Translations under genes and position numbers: made by a program
The notes under the pieces: generated by a model
Seen by the model: only the letters and a program-made list of their open reading frames with translations
Databases searched by the model: none
What the model was told of the DNA's origin: nothing
Assembly (NCBI GenBank): GCA_035532535.1
Contig: DATKQT010000027.1
Location: 50,824-114,823, forward strand
DNA length: 64,000 nucleotides
Direction of reading: 5' to 3'
Source: Palsa-739 sp035532535
Lineage (GTDB): Bacteria > Actinomycetota > Thermoleophilia > Gaiellales > Gaiellaceae
Shown here: piece by piece, positions 43,355 through 51,747 of the stretch
Layout of the letters: each line of letters starts with the position of its first letter
Numbering within the stretch: the first letter of the stretch is position 1

Positions 43355-43735
43355 TCAGGTGATGCGGAACGAGCCGACCGCGACCGCTTTAAGGCCGGTG
43401 CGATTCGTGTACTTCAACACGCCGCGCAGGTCGAGATACATGACGATCGTGAGCTGTTGGTTGGGCTTCAGCGTCCGTACGAAGCCCTGAGAGTACCCGG
43501 CCTTCGCCTTGCCAAGGACGAACGTGTGCGTCTTCCTGCCGCGGTTCGTGAGGACGAAGGTCACTGTGCTCCCGCGGGCTCCGTGATCGGGCGTCAGGGC
43601 GATCGACTTGTCGGTGAGCATCACCCTCACCGTGAAGATCGCCGGCTCATTCGTCGTTCGTGACCGAGCGAAACCGGGGGCGACCAACGCGAGCGAGACT
43701 GCGCATGCCGCACCGAATAGCAGCCCGCGCTTCAT
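43355..43735 (-). CDS. degenerate cupredoxin-like exported protein
   Basis: A 126-residue exported protein that is paralogous in pattern to the cupredoxin at 40589. The N-terminal His ligand is kept at the same position (LTNRGRKTHTFVLGK, His70). The C-terminal loop where Cys, His and Met should lie reads LKYTNRTGLKAVAVGSF, so it has no type I copper site. It may bind a partner, a metal by another arrangement, or act as a structural module. Divergent from the large quinoprotein gene downstream. Confidence 0.7.
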   Translation of the reverse strand: MKRGLLFGAACAVSLALVAPGFARSRTTNEPAIFTVRVMLTDKSIALTPDHGARGSTVTFVLTNRGRKTHTFVLGKAKAGYSQGFVRTLKPNQQLTIVMYLDLRGVLKYTNRTGLKAVAVGSFRIT

Positions 43736-43861
43736 GGCGTTCAGTGTACCGGCGACCTGATCGCTTGCGCAGGATTCGCCGGAATGCGATTATCACGGTG
43801 CCGGCAGGCCGAAGGTGTCGCCCGGGTTGCCCAGCCGGGGATTACGCCCAAGGAGGGATGG

Positions 43862-45868
43862 ATGCACCGGTCTCGTGTGATCGCAGGGACGGTTTTAGGG
43901 ATCATCGTCTTTGCGACGATCCTGACAGCGTCAGCGTCGTCGTCGGGAGTCCACAGAATGGCGATCAGCCCATCGCCGGCGTGGACGAACGCACAGTTGA
44001 GCGCTCCGTCTGGGAACAACTGGCTCTTGTATTACGGAGATCTGTCGGGCGATCGCTATTCGACGCTCAACCAGATCAACACCTCGAACGTCAGTCAGCT
44101 CAAGCAGGTATGGCAGATGAGCCTCGGGACGTGCACGGCGTCGATCATCGCCGGGAGTCCCGTCGTTCCGGGGGCGCCCAACGGCGCTCCGAACAACCCC
44201 ACCAACTGCGGTTCGATGGAATCGAATCCCGTTGCAGTGGACGGCGTTCTCTACACCATCGCCGCGCCGCTCGGACAGGTGTTCGCTATCGACGCCGCGA
44301 CGGGCAGCATCATCTGGCAGTACACCCCCTCGTACGCAGGTGAGACGCTCCTCAACGGCAGTGTGTACAGCCCCGGTCCTGGCGGCCGGCTTCCCGGCGT
44401 CGCGGTCGCCGAAGGCAAGGTGTTCGCGGGCCTGCCCGACGGACGCCTTATCGCTCTCGATCAGACGAGCGGCAACCTGGTGTGGGAGAACAACGTCGGT
44501 TCGTACAAGTTGGGCAACCGCATCTCGACCGCTCCCATCTACGCCGACGGCATGGTCATCGTCGGCGACGGTGCCGGCGACAACGGCGGCCCCGACCCGA
44601 ACCTCTCGGCCTTCTCGGCTACCAGCGGTGCTCGCGTCTGGAGCTTCAACCCGATCCCGCAGAGAGGGCAGCCCGGATTCTCGACCTGGTCGAACAAGGA
44701 TGGCAACGGCAGCACCGCGTTCGGCGGCGGCGCGTTCTGGGAGTCGCCGATCATCAACGCGAAGCTCGGCCTGCTCTTCATCGGCACCGGCAACCCGGAG
44801 CCGTGGAACGCGCGCGGCGCGGGCCAGGATCTCTACACCTGCTCGATCGTCGCTCTCAACCTCTACACCGGCCAGATCAAGTGGTACTTCCAGCAGGTCC
44901 ACCACGACCTGTGGGACTCCGACCTGCCCAACAACGGTGTTCTGTTCACCGGGAAGTTCAAGGTCAACGGCAAGGTGGTCACTGCGCCGGCGGTCGCCTA
45001 CGTCAACAAGGTGGGGATGACCTTCGTCCTCAACCAGCAGACCGGCAAGCCGCTGATCCCCGTGCACGAGGTTCCCGTGCCACAGGATCACACCGCCGGC
45101 GTCAACACGTGGCCGACACAGCCGGTGCCGGCGACGCAGGACGTCCTCTTCAATCCCATCGGCAAGAACGGCATCCCGTGCACGACTCCGGATGCGCTGA
45201 CCTCGTCCGGGGTCCCGTACGCGACGGCGACCGCGCCTGACGGCAAGCCGTTCAAGATCGGGTGTGCATACACGCCGTATGACACGACGCAGTACACGGT
45301 CATGCCGTTCGAGATGATGGACTGGCCGGCGAGCTCGTATGCGCCGTCGATCCACTCGATGGTGACGTGCGGGGTCACCGGTCGCGCTACCGCGATGGAG
45401 GAGATTCCCCCCGCCTCGCAGGTTGCGGGCGCCTACGGCGGCCTCGGAGCGAACCGCCTCGGCGTCGCCGACGGCTCGTCCCCGCTCAGCAACTCGGGGA
45501 ACTTCACCGCACTCAACGTGCAGACCGGCAAGTTCACGTGGCACCAGCACTGGTCTGCCGTCTGCTACTCCGGGTCGGCGAACACGGCCGGCGGCATCAC
45601 CTTCGTCGGCCACTTCGGGACTGGCAACGGCATCAAGGGTGATGGCTACCTGGAAGCAGTCGACACCAAGACGGGCCAGTCGCTGTGGACCTCGCCGACG
45701 ATGCCGTATCCGGTGTCGGCGGCGCCGATCGTCTACTCGGTGAACGGTAAGGAGTATGTGACCGTCGAAGACGGTGGGTCCGGCCACAACGACGTGACGA
45801 GGCCATACGGCCTGCTCGATCCGCGGCGCGTCCGTGGTGACTACGTCTACACGTTCGCACTTCCCTAA
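43862..45868 (+). CDS. PQQ-dependent alcohol dehydrogenase-like quinoprotein
   Basis: A 668-residue exported eight-bladed propeller resembling type I PQQ alcohol dehydrogenases. The catalytic region is well kept: GTGNPEPWN (the Asn of the active site) and GQDLYTCSIVALN (catalytic Asp), followed by QVHHDLWDSDLPNNG. The vicinal Cys-Cys disulfide of classical methanol dehydrogenase is not seen. An AGGAGGG sequence precedes the ATG at 43862, and another ATG overlaps just upstream out of frame. Signal peptide at residues 8-27. The substrate is unknown; a strong hairpin terminator follows. Confidence 0.85.
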   Translation: MHRSRVIAGTVLGIIVFATILTASASSSGVHRMAISPSPAWTNAQLSAPSGNNWLLYYGDLSGDRYSTLNQINTSNVSQLKQVWQMSLGTCTASIIAGSPVVPGAPNGAPNNPTNCGSMESNPVAVDGVLYTIAAPLGQVFAIDAATGSIIWQYTPSYAGETLLNGSVYSPGPGGRLPGVAVAEGKVFAGLPDGRLIALDQTSGNLVWENNVGSYKLGNRISTAPIYADGMVIVGDGAGDNGGPDPNLSAFSATSGARVWSFNPIPQRGQPGFSTWSNKDGNGSTAFGGGAFWESPIINAKLGLLFIGTGNPEPWNARGAGQDLYTCSIVALNLYTGQIKWYFQQVHHDLWDSDLPNNGVLFTGKFKVNGKVVTAPAVAYVNKVGMTFVLNQQTGKPLIPVHEVPVPQDHTAGVNTWPTQPVPATQDVLFNPIGKNGIPCTTPDALTSSGVPYATATAPDGKPFKIGCAYTPYDTTQYTVMPFEMMDWPASSYAPSIHSMVTCGVTGRATAMEEIPPASQVAGAYGGLGANRLGVADGSSPLSNSGNFTALNVQTGKFTWHQHWSAVCYSGSANTAGGITFVGHFGTGNGIKGDGYLEAVDTKTGQSLWTSPTMPYPVSAAPIVYSVNGKEYVTVEDGGSGHNDVTRPYGLLDPRRVRGDYVYTFALP

Positions 45869-45879
45869 CGAGAAAAACC

Positions 45880-45913
45880 GCGCGGCGGCCGTCCTTCGAG
45901 ACGGTCGCCGCGC
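45880..45913. terminator. bidirectional rho-independent terminator
   Basis: A 14-base-pair stem (GCGCGGCGGCCGTC with GACGGTCGCCGCGC, one G-T pair) and a 6-base loop. On the minus strand the stem is followed by GGTTTTT, a proper U-tract that ends the 45919 operon. On the plus strand it is followed by TCTTCTC, serving the quinoprotein gene less strongly. Confidence 0.85.
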
Positions 45914-45918
45914 TCTTC

Positions 45919-47427
45919 TCAGCGAAGCACCTTGTAGCTCGTGAGGTCGAAGAACGGCCCGCCCTCCTTACCGTTCACGACCCCGGGCTGAAACGAGATC
46001 GTGTGCGTCCCGCTGCGGGGCCAGCGCCAGGCGAAGAGGAGCGTGTTCGGGATCGTGCGGCCCGAGCTCGACTTGTTCTGCCAGATGCCGGTCCCGTCGA
46101 AGGTTTCGCGGCCGTCGACGAAGACGCGGGCATGCCCGGACTCGCAGCACTGCTCTCCGAGCGTTCCGTACAGCGCGATCCCGGAGCCATGGAAGGTGAT
46201 CGTCGCCGGCAGCGTCGAGATGTCGTCCTGCACCTTCCGCCCGTGCGCCCATGCGTTCGCGATGTTTGGCGATTCCCGTGGTGCGAGCGACGCCGCCGCG
46301 ATCTCGAGCGCGAGCCCGCCGTTCGTCTGCCACGCGGTGGCCGTCGTCGCCGGCGGAGGCCCGTCGAAGAAGCGTCCGAAGGATCCGTCCGGCGCCCGCG
46401 CGGACAGCGCGGCGGCGGCGTTGCGGAGGATCCACGTCCGCGCGAACGTCTGCCCGTCCGCAGCCAGCGCGTCCATTCCCTCTATCAGCGGCTCGACGAC
46501 ATCGTTCTCGGCTTGCAGGTCGGCGAAGATCGCGCGCGGGTCGCCGAGATCGCGTGTGACCGCTCGCGCGGTGGCGATCGCCTGGTCGAGATAGGCGCGC
46601 CGGCCGGTATCGCGGTAGAGCGTAAGGCCGGACCAGATCATGTCGCCGTTGACGGAGGCGAAGAAGCGGTGCGGGAGCTGCGTGCAGGTGGTGCCGTCGT
46701 CGAAGACCCAGACGCTGTAGAGCGGCACGGACGGGTCGAGGAAGTACGTCCGCGTCGCGTCGTAGGCGTTCTCCGCCGCGGTCAAGTTCGTCTGGTCGTG
46801 GGCCGCCCTGTACAGGAGCAGCGCGGCCTTGGTGTAGTTCGCCTCCGTCTCCAGCGTCTTCAGCCCGTTGGCGCCGCCGCCCGGTTGCTGGTAGGGGATG
46901 CGCGAACAGGCGCCGAGCGCGTACACGCTCGAACGATCGACGAACGCGAACGCGGCCTCGGCCTTGCGCAGCGCCACCGCGTCTCCCGTGATGTCGTATT
47001 CGTCGAGGAGCGCGATCGCATCCCACATCGGCACGTCGCTCCACGAGCCGCACGCGGAGGCGTCCGTGCACGGTGCGGGGTAGGTCGGGGCCGTCTGCTC
47101 GAGCGCGCGGAGCGGCACGAGGAGCGACTGGTCGTGCGTCGCGCGGTAGCGGAGGGCGAGCGTGTAGGTGAGCGAGTCGAGACCCCAGTCGCGGTTACCG
47201 GTGGCGCAGTCGGGCGCATTGCACGTGTGCCATAAACCGTTGCCCGCGTACCAGACGTTGAGCAACGTCGTCGTCGCCCGCGCTCCCGCGGTCGCGAACG
47301 TCTGCGCGGGGTGGCCCGCCGCGCGCGCGGGTGCGACGAGCAAGAGCGCGGCCAGGAAAGGCGCTAGCGCGCGACCGCGAGCGTCGCGAGACGCGAGGGG
47401 ACGGCGTTGTCGAGCTGTGCGGGCCAT
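45919..47427 (-). CDS. exported glycoside hydrolase-like (six-hairpin) protein with C-terminal beta domain
   Basis: A 502-residue exported protein. After a long basic signal region (ALAPFLAALLLVAPARA), an all-helical six-hairpin domain follows (about residues 45-380), with WDAIALLDEYDITGDAVALR, ETEANYTKAALLLYRAAHDQ and VWVFDDGTTC, comparable to GH76-type alpha-mannanases. The C-terminal ~110 residues are a beta-sandwich that may bind carbohydrate (ITFHGSGIALYGTLGEQ). The ATG at 47427 overlaps the preceding quinoprotein gene by 64 bases; no later start fits the signal peptide. Last gene of the maturation operon. Confidence 0.7.
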   Translation of the reverse strand: MARTARQRRPLASRDARGRALAPFLAALLLVAPARAAGHPAQTFATAGARATTTLLNVWYAGNGLWHTCNAPDCATGNRDWGLDSLTYTLALRYRATHDQSLLVPLRALEQTAPTYPAPCTDASACGSWSDVPMWDAIALLDEYDITGDAVALRKAEAAFAFVDRSSVYALGACSRIPYQQPGGGANGLKTLETEANYTKAALLLYRAAHDQTNLTAAENAYDATRTYFLDPSVPLYSVWVFDDGTTCTQLPHRFFASVNGDMIWSGLTLYRDTGRRAYLDQAIATARAVTRDLGDPRAIFADLQAENDVVEPLIEGMDALAADGQTFARTWILRNAAAALSARAPDGSFGRFFDGPPPATTATAWQTNGGLALEIAAASLAPRESPNIANAWAHGRKVQDDISTLPATITFHGSGIALYGTLGEQCCESGHARVFVDGRETFDGTGIWQNKSSSGRTIPNTLLFAWRWPRSGTHTISFQPGVVNGKEGGPFFDLTSYKVLR

Positions 47428-50147
47428 GAGCGAAGATCGATCGGGCCGCCTGGGCGAGCGGTGAAGCCTGAGAACGACTGCCGCTGATTCTCCCAGAAGC
47501 TGAGCGTGCGCCCGCGCACAGAGACCGGCAGCGTCATCGTAAACGCCCCCGTCTTGGTCGGCCAGGTCTCCGCGAGCGGTTTGACGACCTTGCCGCCGGC
47601 GGTGACGCCGACGACGAGGCCGGAGTAGACGGCGCCTGCGTACGACGTCGGCGGCTCCACGGTGTATGAGGTCCCGGACCCGAGGTGAATGTTCATCACC
47701 GCGCTCTTCAGCCGAGCGAAGTTGGCGATCGTGCCGAGGACGCCACCGTAGGAGGCATTGCCGAGGGCGACGCCGACGCTGAGCGGCACGGGATCCGCAT
47801 CGGTCTCGTCCGAGGCCGCGAAGACGGAGGTGTAGTGCCCGTTCGCGTCCGTCGCCGAAGAGTGCGTCCAGAAGTCGCGGTCCTGCGTACGCGTGATGAC
47901 GACCGCGCCCTGCACGGGCTTTCCGCTTGTGTCGGTGATGATGCCGGTGAGCTGGTACGTAAGGACGTGGACGGGCGGCGGCGCTTGCCCGGACGTATCG
48001 ACGACGCGCCCGGAGATGACCACGTTGCCCGCCTGGACCCGTGCGTGCAGATCCCGGAGCGCGTAGCCGATGCTGAAGCCGCCCGAAGCGGCGCGGAGTG
48101 CGCTCTGCTGGCCCGCGGACAGTGCCCGCCCGTTTACGCTGGCGCCCTTCAGCGAGACGACCTGCACCGTGCGCCGGCTGGGCATGGTGATGTCGGCGTC
48201 GACGGAGAAGGTGCCGTTCTTCGCTGTCGCGATGGGGACGACGTAACCGTTGACCGCGACGCGCGCGCCGGCCACTGGGTGCCCGTCCCAGAGCACGCGG
48301 CCGGTCACCCTCTCGACGTTGGACGAGTCGGCCTCCCACGGCTGCACGACGAGCCCGCTCTGAGTGGCGATCGCTCCGATCCCCTTCCTTGCCGCGAGCC
48401 GCACTGCGACCCCGGTGTGCGCGGCGGGCGCGGGCTGGTTCGCCAACTTCAGCGGCGTCGGCAGGGCGGGCGCGGGCGACGGCGTCTGCGAGGCGCCGAG
48501 GGCGAAGACCTGCAGCTGCGTGGCTGTGCCGCCGTTCGACGAGGTGGGGGTGCCGCCGACGGTGATGGCCACGTACTCCTTGCCGTCGACGGAGAAGATG
48601 GACGGGCCGGCAGCGATCTGATGCCCGGTCTGGAACGTCCATAGCACCTTGCCGGTTTTGAGGTCGAAAGCGCGCAAGACGCCGTCGCCGCCGCCCGCGA
48701 AGCCGACACCGCCGTCGGTCGTGCTCACGCCGCCGCGCTCGGGCTCCGGCGTCGCGAACTTCCACACCTGGCGCCCGGTGTTGACGTCGATGGCGCTGAT
48801 CGAGCCGTGATCGTGCCAGCCCGGCAGCAGGGAGCCGAAGTTGCCGTTCTGCAGCCCCAGGAAGACATCGCCGAGCGTGAACTTCCGCTTCTTCTGGCTC
48901 GGTGTCAGAACCGCCTGCACGTCGATCGAAGCCGTTTCGGCCGCCGCGTTGTAGACCTCGTTCGTGTGCGGGTCGTAGGACGCAGGCGAGTAGTTGAGGC
49001 CGCCGATTGCTCCCGGATAGACGGCCACCGGCTTCCCCGGCTGCAGGTTCGGATGCTCGACGCGGTCGATCACCTTGATGCGCTGGTAGATGGGACGGCC
49101 GTTGGCGGCGTCGTATGCGAACCAGTAGCCCTCCATCGTCGCTACCGAGACGATGCGCTCTGTCTTGCCGCCCACCTTCCCCGTGTAGACGAGCGCCGGC
49201 TGGGCGGTGTCGTACGACCACTCGTTGAACGACATCTGCTGCTGCCACCACTTCATGCGGCCGGTGATGAGGTTCACGGCGATCAGGGAGTCGGCGCGGG
49301 GATCGGGGCCGGGGCGCACGGAGGGGAAGTAGAGCGGTGTCGCAGAACCGGTGCCGAAGTAGAGCGTGTTCGTCGTCGTATCCACGGTGGTCGGCGTCCA
49401 GACGACGCCGCCGCCGGCGAGCGTCGAGCCGCTCCGCCATTCGCTCCCGTTCGGCGGGACGGTCCAGAACGGGTTTGGCCAGGCGGGGCTGAGGTCCCTC
49501 GTGCGGTACGCCATGACGAACCCGCGGACGCCGTAGTCGGAGCCTGCGGCGCCGACGATCAGCCGGTGGTCCGCGCAAATCGGCGCGCTTGTCTCCGAGT
49601 AGCCGTTGTCAGCGGAGGCTCCAGGAACGGCGCGCGCGATCGGCACACGGCGCTGCAGCTGTCCGGTCGCGGCGTCGAGCTGCACGATCGTCATATCGAG
49701 CGTCAGCTCGAACACGTGGCCGTCGCAGAGGGCGACGCCGCGGTTGGCGACGATGCCGAAGTTCTTGAAGACGGCCACGTCGGACGGTGTCCAGCGCCAC
49801 TTCACCTGTCCGGTGGTCGCGTCGAGCGCCCAGACGTTGTCATCGTTTGTCGTCATGTAGATCGTCCTGTTCGACTCGACCGGGAACGACTGCTCGCCCT
49901 TGCGAACGCTCGGGTCGATCTTCATGAAGTCGACCGTGTACAACCGGCCAAGCTGGCCGACGTTCGCCGGCGTGATCTGCGTCAACGGCGAGTGGCGCAG
50001 CTCGTCCGGGGTGTTTCCGAAGCCACCCCAGCCGGCGTTTTCGAGCGCGGACGCGCCGGTTCGCGCGGCAGCCGAGCCGAGCACCCATCCTGCTGTCGAA
50101 ACGACGACGAGGAGAGCGAACGCCCGCAGAAGCATGCGGCACATCAC
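47364..50147 (-). CDS. quinoprotein beta-propeller fused to carboxypeptidase-regulatory-like domains
   Basis: A 927-residue exported protein in two parts. Residues about 30-560 form a PQQ alcohol-dehydrogenase-type propeller (ALDATTGQVKWRW, FDLKTGKVLWTF, with the catalytic-region echo DPRADSLIAVNLITGRMKWW). The active-site Asn and His-Asp are changed to GTGSATP and SFNEWSYD. Residues about 610-800 hold two Ig-like carboxypeptidase-regulatory repeats (VTGRVLWDGHPVAGARVAVN and LTGIITDTSGKPVQGAVVIT). Start GTG 50147 or ATG 50144; both overlap the vWA stop. It is the only quinoprotein encoded inside the MoxR operon, so probably the client of those factors. Confidence 0.85.
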   Translation of the reverse strand: MMCRMLLRAFALLVVVSTAGWVLGSAAARTGASALENAGWGGFGNTPDELRHSPLTQITPANVGQLGRLYTVDFMKIDPSVRKGEQSFPVESNRTIYMTTNDDNVWALDATTGQVKWRWTPSDVAVFKNFGIVANRGVALCDGHVFELTLDMTIVQLDAATGQLQRRVPIARAVPGASADNGYSETSAPICADHRLIVGAAGSDYGVRGFVMAYRTRDLSPAWPNPFWTVPPNGSEWRSGSTLAGGGVVWTPTTVDTTTNTLYFGTGSATPLYFPSVRPGPDPRADSLIAVNLITGRMKWWQQQMSFNEWSYDTAQPALVYTGKVGGKTERIVSVATMEGYWFAYDAANGRPIYQRIKVIDRVEHPNLQPGKPVAVYPGAIGGLNYSPASYDPHTNEVYNAAAETASIDVQAVLTPSQKKRKFTLGDVFLGLQNGNFGSLLPGWHDHGSISAIDVNTGRQVWKFATPEPERGGVSTTDGGVGFAGGGDGVLRAFDLKTGKVLWTFQTGHQIAAGPSIFSVDGKEYVAITVGGTPTSSNGGTATQLQVFALGASQTPSPAPALPTPLKLANQPAPAAHTGVAVRLAARKGIGAIATQSGLVVQPWEADSSNVERVTGRVLWDGHPVAGARVAVNGYVVPIATAKNGTFSVDADITMPSRRTVQVVSLKGASVNGRALSAGQQSALRAASGGFSIGYALRDLHARVQAGNVVISGRVVDTSGQAPPPVHVLTYQLTGIITDTSGKPVQGAVVITRTQDRDFWTHSSATDANGHYTSVFAASDETDADPVPLSVGVALGNASYGGVLGTIANFARLKSAVMNIHLGSGTSYTVEPPTSYAGAVYSGLVVGVTAGGKVVKPLAETWPTKTGAFTMTLPVSVRGRTLSFWENQRQSFSGFTARPGGPIDLRSWPAQLDNAVPSRLATLAVAR

Positions 50148-51133
50148 CGGACCCCGGATTCTACGGCGAGGCCGAGTGCGCGGAAAGGGATGAGACCGAG
50201 GGCGAGCAGGACGAGCGCGAGCGCCCCCGCATACGGCGCCAGCGGATGGCGGCTCACTGTGAGGGCGTGCGAGGACGTCGTCGGCCCGCTTCCCGCGATG
50301 CCCTGCAGGTAGGAAGTCGCGGCGCCGACGCTGCTCTCCTCGAACGCGCGGCCCCCGAGCCCGCCTGCGAGCCCGCTCAGGACGACGCGCCCGAGGGGAT
50401 CCGGCTGGTATGCGGACTCCGGCTTGCCGGCGGCGCCATAGACGGCTTCGTCCGAATGCCAGAAACGGACGGCCACGAAGCGGTATCCGCGCGCCGGCGA
50501 GAGCGTCTGCGCGATCGACCCAGCGTCAATGGGGTTACTCTCGCCGTCGGTGAGGAGCACGACGAGCCGACGGCTCGCGTGGGGGTCGAAGTAGTTGCCG
50601 GACGCAATCTGGTCGAGCGCCGCGTACGTCGTCGCCCGCACTGCGGTCTCGCTCGGGGGCGGAGCCTCGATCGCCACTGCCCGCTCGGCAACGGCGTCGA
50701 AGCCGGCGACGTCCGGAACCGGGACGAGGTCCGGCAGCACGCGGTCGGTGAGCGTGGCGATGCCGGCCGCGACGTTGGGTATGGCCGCACGCATTCGGAC
50801 CGCTGCAGCTATCGCGCGGTCGAGCCGTGTCGGCGATCGCGCGGTCGCCGACGCTGCCATCGACCTCGACGTGTCGATGACGAAGAGCGCCTGAATGCCG
50901 CTGCGCTCGCGGACGGCCGACGTATGTGTGAGCGCAGGCTGCGCCGCAGCGAGGCCGAGAAGCGCGAGCGCGCCCGCGGCCGCGAGAGCGCGCCAGGAGT
51001 GTGCCACCGTCGGGGAGGCGAGCCCAAGCGTTCGCCGGACTGCGCCCACCCGCCGCTGTCCGGCCGCCCAGGCCGCGAGCGGGATGAAGGCGGCGAGCGC
51101 GAGCAGCGCACAGAACGGCGTCAGGAAGGTCAT
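50144..51133 (-). CDS. membrane vWA-domain protein (MxaL/BatA-like)
   Basis: A 329-residue protein with N-terminal membrane helices (FCALLALAAFIPLAAWAA and ALAAAGALALLGLAAA), a von Willebrand A domain, and a C-terminal helix (YAGALALVLLALGLIPF). The metal-ion adhesion site is complete: DTSRSMAAS and LLTDGES. In mxa and bat operons such proteins work with MoxR ATPases in maturing exported or metal/cofactor-containing enzymes. The ATG overlaps the upstream stop (TGATG) and its stop overlaps the quinoprotein start. Confidence 0.88.
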   Translation of the reverse strand: MTFLTPFCALLALAAFIPLAAWAAGQRRVGAVRRTLGLASPTVAHSWRALAAAGALALLGLAAAQPALTHTSAVRERSGIQALFVIDTSRSMAASATARSPTRLDRAIAAAVRMRAAIPNVAAGIATLTDRVLPDLVPVPDVAGFDAVAERAVAIEAPPPSETAVRATTYAALDQIASGNYFDPHASRRLVVLLTDGESNPIDAGSIAQTLSPARGYRFVAVRFWHSDEAVYGAAGKPESAYQPDPLGRVVLSGLAGGLGGRAFEESSVGAATSYLQGIAGSGPTTSSHALTVSRHPLAPYAGALALVLLALGLIPFRALGLAVESGVR

Positions 51134-51747
51134 CAATACCCGCTTCCGGGAACGCCGCCGCCGGCGCCGCGGCTGCCGCCCCGGCCGAAGGAGTGCGCCG
51201 TTCCGACGCCTGGCCGCGATCCGTGCGCCGCCGTGAGGCGAAGCATCAGCTCGAGGTCGAACTTCGCCGCCACGTTCGCCGGATCGGCGCGGACTGCGTT
51301 GGAGAAGTCGGAGATCGCGGTGTCGGCCTCGTTCGAGCCCGCACCCTCCGCCGACTGGTCGAAGGCGAGGATGCCGAGCAACGTGCGCGCCTGCGAGGCA
51401 CGCGCCGGATCCGCCGACGCGGCTGCGGCCGCGAGCGCCGTCCCAGCCTGCGCGCGCTGCGTCTGCAGCTCGACCGCAGTATCCAGTCGCGTGGGAACGG
51501 AGGCGGCGAGCTCGTACTGCTGGAGCGCGTGCCGCTGGTCGACGTCTCCCGTCGTGCCGAGCAACGACCGCGCGAGGCCGTCGAGCGTCGTCGGCGGGGT
51601 CCACGCTGCATCGCCTGGAGCCACCGCGTAGACCGCGTCGCCCTTGGCAAGGGCTACCGGCCAGCTGCGCACGTCCGCAGCGAGGAGTGCAGAGACCACC
51701 GCTATGGCCGCGAGCCCGGCAGCGGCCGCGACGCGCACAACGCTCAC
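51133..51747 (-). CDS. small membrane-anchored helical protein (MxaK-like position)
   Basis: A 204-residue protein with an N-terminal membrane anchor (VAAAAGLAAIAVVSALLAA), then an exported helical domain with TPR-like spacing (HALQQYELAASVPTRLDTAV, ADTAISDFSNAVRADPANVA), and a Gly/Ser-rich tail. It occupies the slot between two vWA genes that mxaK holds in methylotrophs; direct sequence similarity to MxaK was not established. The GTG at 51747 overlaps the upstream stop by four bases. Confidence 0.65.
   Translation of the reverse strand: MSVVRVAAAAGLAAIAVVSALLAADVRSWPVALAKGDAVYAVAPGDAAWTPPTTLDGLARSLLGTTGDVDQRHALQQYELAASVPTRLDTAVELQTQRAQAGTALAAAAASADPARASQARTLLGILAFDQSAEGAGSNEADTAISDFSNAVRADPANVAAKFDLELMLRLTAAHGSRPGVGTAHSFGRGGSRGAGGGVPGSGY

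Noticed and set aside
45919..49578. A 1,219-codon open frame on the minus strand
   Set aside because: Only the part from the ATG at 47427 looks like protein; upstream it is Arg/His-rich antisense-frame filler over the quinoprotein gene on the same strand, which has far better support.
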